DNA from: Nissolia schottii
Taxonomy: Eukaryota; Streptophyta; Magnoliopsida; Fabales; Fabaceae
Direction of reading: 5' to 3'
NCBI GenBank assembly: GCA_003254905.1
Contig: QANU01005500.1
Span: 80,554-144,553 of the forward strand
DNA length: 64,000 nt
Position 1 is the stretch's first letter; each line of letters opens with the position of its first letter. Below the pieces are notes generated by a model. The model was not told the DNA's origin. It saw only the letters and a program-made list of their open reading frames with translations, and did no database searches. Shown one piece after another: positions 45,669 through 59,300 of the stretch. Both the position numbers and the translations under genes were made by a program.

Positions 45669-47366
45669 AGTTCCTTAACCTCTTTTTGTTTGATTTGATC
45701 TTTTGCATTGAAAATCATTATCAAATTGGTCCTTATGTGACGGCTGTAGTGTCGATGTGATATACTAAATTGATATCGATTTAAAACGTATAGCATGAAA
45801 TCAATACAAAAATGTTAAAGAACTAAATTGATATATCACATAAAGATAAGCAAACAAATTGATAAAAAATTATTAGAGGATGGAATTGGTGGATTAGATA
45901 AATGTAAGAGATAAAAAAAAAATTAGTAGTTTAACATTTTTTATTTTTATTTTTCTTCATTTCTTTTGCAAAATCTGACTTTTCAACGGAAAAGCTGGGC
46001 AAAACATTGAATTGTCAAACCACCCCACCTGCACCACATGCAATAGTAGAAAGGGTACCGCAAGAGCCATGACACTAAAAAGCAAATCACCTTTAAGCTC
46101 ACTCATTTATCAAACATCAAACATATTCTAAATCCTTGACAATTTTAATCTCTTATCAATATCGATAGTAGAAAAAGGTTAGGCAAGTCTCTTCCATTCA
46201 AATCCATCCAACACCGGAATATTTCCATCATATTTGATACAAACAACTTTTTCAAAATCATTTTACATGTAACAAATTAAGCGTAGAATGCACGCGCGGA
46301 GTGGGGGTGTTGGGCATGGCATGAAGAAAGTCTCCGTCCTGAAACGACACTCCTCGCTCTAAGTCGTACCAGGAACAGAACACACACACACCATTCAAAT
46401 GGTTAGGATCCGTTGCCATTTGCGACGCCCAAAAGGCAAAACCCAAAAACCCAGCACCCCGAACAAAAAATATACAAAAAAAAAAATGCTAGAGAGAGAA
46501 AAACCCAGAGATTTAGAGAGGGAAACACATCGAAACCAAACCAAATAACCAAAATCCAAACCAAGCCATCAGTCACTGGCACACACTCGACACAAACCAC
46601 GATCGCACTCATTCGTGAATCAATCACTCATTTCAACCAAAAAAGGCACACTCAACAATTCCTCTTTGTGTCACTCACACTTATTAAAACTCAATTTATT
46701 ATTCGCTTTTAGAATTTCTTTTCTTTTTATCTCTGGAGCATTTTATCGAACATATTACGATAAAAACTTTAAAATTCCAAAAGGCAGAAAAGAAATAACA
46801 AAAATAACAATTTCATGGCAGCGATTGGGAACTGGTGCACCAGGACTGTTAGTTCGTGTGTTCGTGGCTTCTTCTCTTTTAATCCGAGATCATATTGGAA
46901 ACAAAAACGCCTTTTCTATTATTTTTATCACTGTTGTTTTTCAATTTTTCTACTTATGCTTCTTCTTTTTCCTCCATAATCCTTTTCTTGAATATTCAGC
47001 TATTTGCATTAATTATTATTATCGTTGTTGTTTTTGTTATTCCCCAAAATCTAACCGTACATCACAATCACACACCCATCTCAGAAAAAGAGTGAGCTTC
47101 ATCGATTCCCGTAGAGAGAGAGGCTGAATGTTAGAGAGAGAAACTCCGAATTCATGCTCTTTGGGCTCAGATTCGCGGAGCAATTCTGGGGTTTTCTACA
47201 TTCTTCGTTTCCTTTGTGGGGGGTTTTGGTTTTTGGGTTGGTTCTGAGAGTGGATTTTTGGTACTTGGGAACAAAGGGGATGTTTTGGGTTTTGTGAGGT
47301 TCTTTGTTCCGTAGGGTTCAATTGTTTGGGGCTTTTATTGTAAAAGTGGGAGCTTGATCTTCGGGT
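45669..47366 (+). promoter_or_regulatory. Upstream region and 5' leader of the RLT gene
   Basis: 45669-46250 is AT-rich spacer. From about 46390 the sequence is rich in AGAGAGA/CACACA and CT words, usual for a plant promoter and leader, with a TAGAGAGAGA block just before the coding start (47120-47142). Start of transcription and a possible leader intron cannot be fixed. The 170-codon plus-strand frame at 46615-47127 is low-complexity and not believed. Confidence 0.45.
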
Positions 47367-50300
47367 ATGGAGGGTGGTGGTTCAGAAGAAGAGAAGAAGA
47401 AGGAGAAGCCAGTGGACGGAGAGAACAAGACCAAGCGCAAAATGAAGACTGCTTTGCAGTTGGAAGTTCTGGAGAAAACGTATGCCGGTGAGTGAAAAAT
47501 TTTCAACCATTTTTGAACATTTTTTTAGCCCTCCTTTTGTTTTTCTTTTTTTTTTTTTTTCTCTTTGTATTGGTTGCGTTTTGGGATGTGAATTTGTGTT
47601 GGAATGTGAAATGTTGTTTTGTTGGTTTGTGAATTTTCTGGTTCAGCTGAGGCTTATCCTTCAGAGGCATTGCGAGCTGAGCTATCTGTGAAGCTAGGTC
47701 TCTCTGATCGTCAACTGCAAATGTGGTTCTGTCACCGGAGACTGAAGGACAGGAAGGCGGAGCCAGCGGCCAAGAAGCCGCAAAATGGTTCGCCACCCAG
47801 GGCACCAGTGGGAGAGAGTTTCGAGCAAATGGCAGTGGCTGATGTTGTGCATGATCGTGGTTTGGCTTCTGGGTTGAAGCCATTTGGTCATCTGGATTCG
47901 CTGCGAGCTGTGCCACGGCCTGGGATGGCCTTTCCTAGGATGGGAGCTGGATTGCCAGCAATGGAGAGCAGCAGTCACTATGAACCACATCAGGCCATTG
48001 AGGAGCTGCGAGCAATTGCATTTGTGGAAAGACAATTGGGGGGGCCTTTAAGAGAGGATGGACCGATTCTTGGGATGGAATTTGATTCCTTGCCGCCGGG
48101 GGCATTTGGTGCACCATTAGGTAAAAAGTTTATTTTCTAATAATAGCAATACTCTCAATTCTCAAGTAGCCGTCGCAATTAAACATTAAAATGACAAATA
48201 TAGCAAAGGGGTGCAAAGGGAAGGGAAATGGGAGGCTGGTTTATGTTACTCCCTCAGTCCACTTTTACATGTCACTTTTGACTTTTTGATTCATGCTTAA
48301 ATCAATTTATCTATTAAAAAGTCAAAAGTGAAGCATAAAAGTGGGTAGTGGGAGTAATTAGAAAAATTTAGCTGTATTGTTGGGAGTGGAATCTACCAAT
48401 TGAAAATTTCAATTGACAAGATCAAGTCTGATTTCTCACCGTTAGTTTCTATGTTGCTTATGTCATATATGGGTCCCACTTCAATTAATGGTGATAGATT
48501 AGACTTGACCTTGTCAATTGGAAAATTCAATTGAGAGGATCCATTCCCATTGCGGGCTTAGGCTTAGTTGTGTATGAATACCAGTGAGAGCTGGGAACCT
48601 TGTTGATGTTGCTATTTTGGGTAGTAGATGAAGACTAAATCTAGTAGACTACTAGTGTTGCTAGTGCTAGGTAATTAGATGGTCCAGAGTGAATTTTCAT
48701 GTTCCTTTAATAAGTTGGTTTTTAATTACAAAATGGTCAACTTGTTTTCATTTTGTTTTCCGTTTTTTCAGTTTTTGTGAATGAGACATTAAAATCAAAG
48801 ACATAGTTGTCAAATTGTGAATCGTTTGATCAATTTTTGAATTGTGAATTTTAAACGAACTTGTCATTTGAATGGGTCCGTCTTCATCTGGATTTGATTA
48901 ATACTCTATTTGAATTGGGGGCTGTTAGTTAATATTTACAGTGAATGAGGTCTTATATGCTTTCAAACCTGTATCCCCATTTTGAAAATTGAAAATTGGT
49001 ACTTGAATTTCTTTTTCTTTCTGTTATTAGTAATATATAATAGATTAATGTTATGCAAAGAATTTCGACTGAATATGAATTTTAACTTTTAAGGTCAATA
49101 ATCACTTTTGAGATTTTAGAAGGTGATTTTGGATAGTTCACTGAACATATTATTGTCAAAGTTATGCATGAGAGAAGTTTAGCTAACTGGTTTCAGTTGG
49201 GATGGCTTTATGCTGTAAGATTTCATGCTCTTGAACCCTCTGCAATGTCTTATATTATTCCAGGAGCAGTGACAATGGGGCATCATAGGCAATCTGGAAG
49301 GCCTTTTGAGGCAAAAATTTATGGACAACTAGACAAGGTTTGATTTATTTTTTATTCCCTCTCTTTCTTTTCCACATGCATAGTTTTAATGAAATGTGAG
49401 GAAGATTTCATTTTATTTTGTCGTATTTAATCCATGCATGCCTTTGTTATTCTTTTCATTTGCTACTAATTTTATACTTGATTTACCTTGAGGTGAAAAT
49501 AAAACAAATTTTATTTGCATTTTTATCTGTTGGCTAAAATGTTCAATTTCTAGGGTGTTTCAAGGACTCTCCACGAATATCAGTTTATTCCAGAGCAGCC
49601 AACTGTTAGAAATGAGACATTTGACAGAGTTTCCCCCTCTATCCACTACAGTTCTCTTGATCATATTTCATATTCCAGGACTTCATTATCTAGCAGGCGA
49701 TCTTTCCTTAATGGGAATGAATCTGCACCATATGGATATGGAGTTCAAGGTCAGATACCTGGTCTGACTGTTTTATCTCAGCAAGGCAGGCAGAATCATC
49801 TTTTGCCTTCTGCTTCAGGAGAGATTTCTGATGTTCCACGAAAGAACCCTGTTGTTGATTCAACAGTTGATATTCATAGTGAGGCTCACCCAATGGCACT
49901 GATTGACAGTCCACTAGTGCCATCTGACAAGAGGGTTATACACGAGGAGGAACTTTCAAGGTTTCTAAGGAAGCGAAAGGTATATAAACCTGCAACTGCA
50001 ATACCAATGTGGTTTGTCACTATAGAATGGTTGCTCATTGACTTCTCCTTGCTTGTAGAACGAAGAGGCTAGAATGCAGCGGGAACTTGAAGCACAGGAG
50101 AAAAGAATTAGAAAAGAGATTGAAAAACAGGATATTTTAAGGCGAAAGGTTTGAGTCACTCTCATTTTGTTTTTTGCTTTGACATACATATTTCAATTCT
50201 GTATCTAATATTGTTTTGCCATACCTCAAGAGAGAAGAGCAAATAAAGAAAGAGATGGAGAGATATGACCGTGAAAGGCGGAAAGAGGAAGAAAGGTTAT

Positions 50301-53300
50301 TGCGTGAAAGACAGCGAGAGGAGGAGAGATACCAAAGAGAACAGAGGCGTGAACTGGAGCGGAGGGAGAAGCTTTTACAGAAGGAATCAATAAGAGTATG
50401 TAAGATTTTTCTGCCAATCCGGTCTAATTTGCTATGTGAAAATAAGTGATGCTGATTTTAGTTGTTCTTGCAGGCTGAGAAACTGAGACAGAAGGAAGAA
50501 CGACGCAGGGAGAAAGAGGCAGCAAGAATCAAAGCTGCCAATGAGAGAGCTATTGCTCGCAGAATGGCTAAAGAATCAATGGAACTTGTTGAAGATGAGC
50601 GTCTAGAACTCATGGAGTTAGCTGCATTAAAGAAGGGTCTTCCTTCAATACTGGCTCTTGACTATGAAACTACGCAAAATCTTTATCTATATGGAGGTGA
50701 ATTAATTATGCAGTTAACTAAATTTCTCTGCTTACCCGTGTTTGCTATCTTATATCTGCTTCCTGAAGATTATGCTGTTTGGAAATTGAATTGTATTTGT
50801 GGTGTTTTCAATTTTCTGATCTGCCCAGCATCTATTTCATTTTGACAGCAATGAAATTGAAGTTCTTACTGAAAATTCGGAGTCTACTTTGTGTGTGTAA
50901 TTGACTTATCACTCAGAATTGTATAAACTGGCAACTGGCAATGCCAATTAATATAGAAACTATTCTCTTTTCAGAGTACCTATTGTTAATTTTTTTTGGT
51001 TTGGGGGGGAGGGGGGGTGGTGTTCCTCACTTAGTTGGTTTCTTTTTTGCATTTTTACCTTAATATTTGTATTGTAAAAGGATGGCAAAGCTTCAACCTT
51101 GTGAGCAGAGGAGCTGTTTCCTTGACTAGAACCCATCACCAGTAGGTTATGTATCAGCAACAATATCATTTGGCCATTTCTCACCTCGTGTCTGTAGTTG
51201 TATGAAAAGAAACTTTTGTTTGAATTTGTCTTTTTTCCCTTGTTTACTTGTGTGGGTTACAAACTTCCAATTAAACCTTTGTGCAAATTTGGCCTGTTTA
51301 ACCATTGCAGAAAGGATGGCAATTAAAATATTTTATGGTGAATTGGGTGATTCAAACATTAAAAAATTGCATTTGTTTGTGTTTCTTTCAAAACTGATGA
51401 CAAGATCACCACCTGTTATTCCCAATTTGATATTTTTCTTTTAACATAGTGTCTTTAAGAATGATTCCCCCAAATTAAAAACTTTCTAATCTGAATAAGT
51501 TTTACTTTTCTTAAGGGCATCACTCCGAAGACATTTCTTAATTGATTGTTTTGCTCTAACATTATTAAGATTTGTTTCTGTCCAATTTATAAATTTTCTG
51601 CTTGTGGTTTAGCTGTGTTTCTTGCAGTTGAAATATCAAACTCATCTTAAGCGAGCCACTGATGGAATTTGTGTTTTCAGATGGGCGGACTCCATTCCCA
51701 CCCAAGTCTGTACAGTTGAAAAGACCCTTTTCAGTTGAACCTTGGTTTGATTCTGAGGAGAACATAGGAAATCTTCTCATGGTAAGGTTTTTCTTTTCCT
51801 CATTATATGTTACTTTTGTTTTTATTGATTTGTATATGAAATTTTCTAAGACTTCTATTACTTCATATTTAGGTTTGGAGGTTCTTGACTACTTTTGCTG
51901 ATGTTCTTGGAATATGGCCATTCACCTTAGACGAACTTATTCAAGCTTTCCATGAATATGTAGGTATTCTTTTACTCTGTTTTTGTCACCCTCTCCAAGT
52001 TCTTGTTTGTCCCAAAATCCTTCTTTGCTTTTGTGCTTTTTGACACAATGGGTATTTTCTCTCTTAATACTGTAGGATCCAAGGTTGTTAGGTGAGATTC
52101 ATATTGCTCTTTTGAGATCTATTATGAAAGATATTGAAGATGTTTCAAGAACGCCCTCTACCGGATTAGGAGCTAACCAAAACAATGTTGCCAATTCTGT
52201 TGGGGGGCATCCTCAAGTAGTCGAGGGGGTAAATTTTATTTTATTTTGTTACTTGTGCATTCCTCCATCTTTAGATCTACTTTCTTTGTACTTCACTTCA
52301 CCTTAAAAGTTTTATTTATTTATTTTTTTTTATAAAAATTATTGACAGGCATATGTGTGGGGTTTTGATATAAGAAATTGGCAACAACATTTAAATCCAT
52401 TAACATGGCCAGAGATTTTGCGACAATTTGCTTTGTCAGCAGGATTTGGACCGAAATCGAAGAAACAGAATATTGAGCTGGCCCATTCGTGTGAGAACAA
52501 TGAGGTAATTTATGTTTCCTCTGTTCATCACTAATGATTTTTATTGAGGTAATTTAATTATGTCTTCTCATTTTTCAATTTATTATTTAGCAAAGTTCAA
52601 TTTAAAATGTGACCAAAATTGTAAAATTACTCAATATCTCTTTGCAAAACTGTTTGCTAGACATTACCGTAAACCCTAAACCCTAAACCCTTAATCTAGT
52701 AACTATATAACATGTAAACTGAAAAAAGCTACGTACCATATATAACTAACAAAATGGCTGCTTTTTATTTAATTCAAACTCGTTCCATAATGAATAATAA
52801 TGTGTTGATTCAGTCTTCTAATTATTTATTTTCATTGTATCAAATGAAACATAAACATGGTGGTTGTTTTACCTTTTGTTTTCCGATTTGGAGTGGTAGG
52901 GAATGGGATCCGAATTCTGAGGAAATTGCTCTATTAACTTTCAGAACGTAAGAATGATTGATGAAATAAAACATCATGCTTTGATCGTGATCATATTAAA
53001 AATTATATATGCTGAACAGATAACATTTCTAAGCATTTCAGAACGAAATTTATGCTTCTAATTTTGTTTCTTTGGTTTTTGGATACCTTGCTGGTTTCTA
53101 TTTCATCTTCTGGGTTGCAAGTGCAGGGTACTGATGACAAAGACGTAATATCTAATCTACGCAGTGGAGCAGCTGTGGAAAGTGCTGTTGCAATTATGAG
53201 AGAGAAGGGAATTTCTAACCCAAGAAGATCTCGGCATCTTTTAACACCTGGAACTGTTAAATTTGCTGCATTTCACGTTCTTTCTGTTGAAGAAGGCAAT

Positions 53301-56300
53301 GGCCTCAATATATTGGAAGTTGCAGACAAGATTCAGGTAGAAATAGTTTTACTGGGTGTCTTATTCATTATCTCATTTTTATAACTAAATTTACTCATTC
53401 ATTTCTATTTTTAATTTAGAAATCTGGACTTCGTGATCTTACAACAAGCAAAACACCAGAGGCTTCTATATCTGCTGCTTTGTCTAGGGATACAAAGCTA
53501 TTTGAAAGGACAGCTCCTTCGACGTATTGTGTACGTCCTGCATATAAAAAGGACCCAGCTGATGCTGAAGCAATTTTTTCAGCTGCCAGGGAAAGAATCA
53601 GGGTATTCAAAAGCGGACATGTGGATGCAGGAGAAGCAGATGATGGTGAAAGAGATGAAGATTCTGAAAGTGATGTGGCAGAAGATCCTGAGATTTATTA
53701 TTTAGGAGCTGAAACAAATACAGAAAGGGAGGGTCCCAATTCTGTGGAATTTGATGCAAACACTGTGATGAGAAGTAGAAAGAATGGTGGCAAGGTTTAT
53801 CAAACATTTGATGATTGCCATGACCATGGGAAAGTGGATGAGGGTTTAGCTTCAATTGTTACTGAGGGCATCATTGCACATAAAGATGTTAGTGCCTCTA
53901 GTGAAATTCCTCTTTGCAGCAATGATGTAGCTAATCCTAACCTAGAAGGCATGGATATTGATGAAATCATTCCAGGTGAACCATGGGTACAAGGGCTGAT
54001 GGAAGGAGAGTACTCTGATCTTAGTGTTGAGGAGCGTCTTAATGCTCTTGTTGCTTTGATTAGTTTGGCAATTGAAGGAAATTCAATTCGTATTACACTT
54101 GAGGTATTCTCTTTAAATTTAATTTCCTATTTTTATGGGTTGCCTTACAATGTGTATGTTTTTTTGATGAGCAATATTTCAGGAACGTCTAGAAGCTGCA
54201 AATACTTTAAAGAAGCACATGTGGGCAGAAGCACAGCTTGATAAACGTCGTATCAAAGAGGATTACTTTGTTAAGATGCATTCTGTTTCTTATTTGGGCA
54301 ATAAGAACGAACCAATTGGTGCATTTCCATCAGTAGAGGATAAACAGAACCCATTACTTTCTGTTGATGACAAAAATGACAAGGTTTTGCTCACACCTCA
54401 CAGGCAGCACAACCAGATAAATGAACTACTGGGAAACTCGAATCATCTTCAGAGTTCCTCATTAGAGATTAACCAGCAGATGCAAGATTGTTCTGATAAT
54501 TATTCTTTCCAACAATCAGGATTTGCTACTGAAAAATCAAGGTCAAATATAAAATCATACATTAGTCACTTGGCAGAACAAACCTACATGTATAGGTCAT
54601 TGCCTCTTGGTTTGGATCGAAGACATAATCGATACTGGCAGTTCATTACATCTGCTTCTCAAAATGATCCAGGCTGTGGCAGGATTTTTGTGGAGTTGCA
54701 TGGCGGTTGTTGGAGGCTAATTGATTCTGAAGAGGTATTGCTTATGAGAGGTTGAGATGATATTTGATGGTCATTCTATGATTGGCATGTCATAATTGAG
54801 TGCATTTTGTGTGCCAATATGGCAGCATTTTTCATGCTTTAAGTCTTGACCTGTCAAGCTTGATGTAGTTAAGGCAATAAATGTCTATTCTGATTATTTG
54901 AATGTGGAAGTCATTGCATCATATTGTTATTGAGTGCATAAATTATTGGCTAACTTTTACAATATCATCATCTCATGAGCATGCATTTAGATATAATGTC
55001 TGATTCTCATATATTGTTATTCTTTTAAAAAATAATTCATTGATGAAGGCTTAAACCCAGTGTTGTCAAATAGCGGCTATAGTGCCTCTATAGCGGAATA
55101 GCAGAGCAGATTTGGAGCTAGCCACTATGGTATTTTACAGTGTTATAGTGGCACTATAGCAGAAAAAATAGCGGATTTTTGCCAAAATGTTATTTCTGCT
55201 ATTCCGCTATTGATAACACTGCTTAAACCCAAATTGGGCAAGCAAAAGCATAGCAAGAGCATATACAATGTCGAGAAAAATGACAGATATCCTACCCCTA
55301 CAAACACCTCCAGTGACATTTGTGACACTCACCAACAGCCTTAATATCAGCAATCTTCTACATCAGGAAAAAAAAAAAAAGGTAAAGGAAAGCCTACTAG
55401 GACACCCAAAAAACATGTTCAAAACATTGTAAATGAAACCACCTAGTAATCGCCTCGTACAAAAGCAACACCCTGCCAGAATTAAACAATAATAATAACA
55501 GTACCAGCATTTTGATGTCAGCTTCAATGGTAAGGGAGCAAAAACTGGGAAACCAATTACAGCACCAACCACGGACCGACACCAAAAATCTCATTGATGT
55601 TATGAACTTGTCCTTTCTCTACCTGTACTTTTTTTATCTATCTCAGACATTCTTCTGTTGTGTTAGTTATTATATTTCATTGTATTTTTTTTACTTGCAG
55701 GGTTTTGATGCTCTATTGGCTTCATTGGATGTTCGTGGGATCAGGGAGTCACACTTGCATATGATGTTGCAAAGAATTGAGCTGTCCTTCAAGGAATCTA
55801 TCAGAAGGAGTGTGCTTAATAATGACCTAAGAATGGAAAATGGAGACACTGCCAAGAGGCTCAAGAAAGAAGCTGTTGAAATGTCTACAGACATTGATTG
55901 CAGTGCTAATATTCATAACCTTCACCATCCTACTTCTGTATGCGTTGATAGTTCAGATGCATCGGAGATCTCAACATCTTTTGTGATTCAGCTTGGAAGA
56001 AATGAAGCTGATAACAAAGATGCTTTTATGAGATATCTGGATTTTGAGAAATGGATGCTAAGTGAATGCCTAAATTCCTCAATATTATGTGCAATGAAGT
56101 TTGGGAAGAAGAGGCGCAACCAACTGCTCGCTGTTTGTGATTTGTGTCATGATGTCTACTTCGCTGGAGCAATCAAATGTCCTTCTTGCCATAGAACCTT
56201 CAGTGCTTGTAAGAGCAACACTGGTTATTCTGAACACATTGCTCATTCTAAGGGCAAGGCAAAGATTGGCACTGATTATTTTCATGTTTCATCTTATCTT

Positions 56301-59300
56301 CCTTTGAGAATGAGATTGCTGAAGGTCTTGTTGTCAGTTGTTGAGGTGTATGACCTACTTAATTTTTCTTGATAATTATTTGTGAATAGCTGTTAAGATA
56401 ATGTGTCTATTTATTGTCTGTTTCTTAATTCTTGTTCACTAGAGCTGATAGTATGTGGCTGTGGTGGTAGGTTTCTCTTCCCCAAGAAGCTTTTCAACCT
56501 CATTGGATAGACAGGTACAGGAAATCTTGGAGTACAAAACTGGATGCTTCCTCATCTACTGAAGACCTTCTTGAGGTTATATAATCTGACAGATCTTGAT
56601 AGAGCATGCTTCTAGTTTGTTGCTAGTTGTCTAAGTTTTAGCATTCTTCTTTTGGCCTGTGGGTATAACTGTTGCCATACTGTCAAAGCTAATCCTTGAT
56701 CTTCCCTTAACACTGCAGACAGAACGTATAACTAATGCTGAATTGATGCTCAGTTTCCAATACTGGGGAAGTGCTAATAATTGAATACGGAGCTGCAAAA
56801 TGTTTTGAAGATTACAAAAGGAAATCTAGGGTCATTGATATGGTTAATATATTTTAAAAATAGTGGTACAAAGGCGAAGTGCAAAACTGAGCTATGTAGG
56901 ATTGTGGATAATAATCTCACAATGAGTTCTTTTGAGAGTAAACTTTTAAATTCATCCCTAAAGTTGTTAGCGTTGGTTAAATTCTTCCTCAGGTTATGGA
57001 AATGGTCATTTAGTTCCTGAGGTTGCCAAAAGTTGGTCAAGTTAATCTTTGTGAGGAACTAATTTGACTAATGTCAAAAGACTAACTTGAAAAGCTTTTG
57101 ACAACTTCAGGGCCTAATATGACCATTTTCATTACTTGTATGAACTTAACTGATGCTGACAATTCTAGGGACAAATTTGAAGGTTTACTCATTCTTCTGC
57201 GGTTACACTTTTAATGGGTAGATTATATGCAAGGTTGTCAAATTCGCGAGTTTATCAAAACTCGTGGAGCTTAAGTAAACTTGAATAGTAAACTCGTTAA
57301 TATTTGTAATACATGGATATAGTATAATAAATTATTGATAAAGTAAATATTAGTCAAAATTACACTTGCAACATCATATAATAAAAGCAAACATATATCA
57401 TAAAAGTATGAAAGTGACATCAAAACTTTCAGGATAATGTTAGTCAAATCTTTAATATCTTCCATTTCGGAAGTAATTATTAAGAGTGCTCCTTGTGGAA
57501 TACTATTTTGGTGCTTGAGATGCTAAATTTTGATGAAAATAGTGAACTTGTGGTTTTATCCCGAGTTTATTTGAGTGTAACCGACTTCACCCCAAATTTA
57601 TTGTGGTCTGAATTTTCAAGCAAGTTGACTCGATTTTGGGAGACAACCATGATTATAAATTAATTTAACAGGGTTTTTTTTTTTTAATAATTATCTGCAC
57701 AGTTACCTCACAAGTCCAGATTTAAGGATAAAATTTAGCCATAATCCATGTGTTTAAGGAGAGTTTTCTTCACCTTAATAGATTGGCATATGGCAAATTA
57801 TTTTTAGTATTTTAAACATCCTAAAATTTAGTATTTCTTCTCAGCACTGCTTTCCTCAGTACTCATTGTTTCACACCTTTTTGATAAACATGTTAGGTTT
57901 TGTTGTGCATTTTATTTTGTTTTGTTTTATTTTCTCTCCTTTATTCCTACCATGAAGCTACTGGAATATCTGTTGTTTATTCTAAGCTTGTTATTTATTT
58001 GTTTAACCAGTCAATAATGTGTAAGACATATCCTTCGCAGATATTGACTGTATTGGAAGGTGCTATAAAGAGGGAGTATTTGGCTTCAAACTTTGAAACT
58101 ACCTCTGAGCTGTTGGGTTCATTTTGTTCTTCTGGATGTCCTACTAATGATTTCATAGGTGCTGAAAGGACACATGTACTGCCATGGGTGCCATCTACTA
58201 CAGCTGCTGTGGCTCTAAGGCTAATGGAACTTGACTTATGCACCTTTTACACCTTACAGCAGAAGCTGGAGTCTGAGAAGGATAAGAGAATTGGAATCGT
58301 TATGGTGAGTATCCTCCTGATTTGGTAGTGAACTGTGGTGAAAAGGTTAAAGAATTTAATTTAAAAAAAAATTACAGAGATGAGAAGTTCATACTTTATC
58401 TCTTTTTAAAAAAAAAAAAAGAAAAGATTGAAACCAAGCCATTTTTTCCAAAAAAAGAATGAGCTAAGTTGTCAAAGGGGAGGAGGGATAGAATCAATGA
58501 TGAAAGAAATGACTTAGGTTGTGCAGTTACACTTTTTTCAGCAATAATTCTGCTATCTGCAGTTCATGCAAGAATTGGTTTGTCCAAGTTGCAGTTTGGA
58601 AATGTCAAGTTTTTAATTATTTCATCATAAGCAATTACAAAATTTGGTTGAATTGGTTTTTTATTTTTCATTAAAATGTGAAAAAAAAAATGAAGATTTG
58701 CTGGTTTATTTAATAAAACTGAAACCAGTGTTTTCCTATGTTCAACATTTTTCAAAGAAACTACTATGCTTGCCTTACATATGCTTGTAATCTTTATATG
58801 CTTCTAGTATTAGTGCCAGACATATTTCTGATATGATTTTACTAAATAGAAACTTATTTCAGGTGTCTTGGGTTAGAGTTGCTTGCCATAACATAAATAG
58901 AATTTTGGGTGGAATATGTGTTTGATCAAGAACCATCGCTACCAAAAATTTAAGTTGTTAGGTAGAAGCGGCACATGAATTATTTTTATATTGAACACAC
59001 TCCCTCATGCAACTCCCTGTTGGGCTTAAAGCGTGGACAATGCACATGCCATTTAACCTTGTGCTGAAATTCAACTTTTTATTTTTTAGAAGAATGGGGA
59101 TGGCAATAATCAAACCCATGACATCTTGGTCAGACTCTCATGCCATGTCAAGAACCTTTTTATTTTTTCAACAGCTTCGGCTGCGCATGAATGATTTTTG
59201 ATATTGTACATTTTTTTAAAAATTTTACCCCAACAAACTTCTCTCTTACTTTCAGAAGCTTCCATCGAAATATGCTTCTGCCAAAAATTCCTACAATGCT

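Noticed and set aside
46413-47127. Plus-strand frames of 99 and 170 codons upstream of RLT
   Set aside because: Leader/promoter DNA with simple composition; no homology and no start context, and the RLT start is clear at 47367.
47503-48117. Minus-strand frames over RLT exon 2 (137, 113, 60 codons)
   Set aside because: Shadows of the real exon, which joins in phase to the homeodomain exon.
51002-51020. G-rich run in RLT intron 7 as a regulatory quadruplex
   Set aside because: A single G7-A-G7 run is too little evidence for a functional element.
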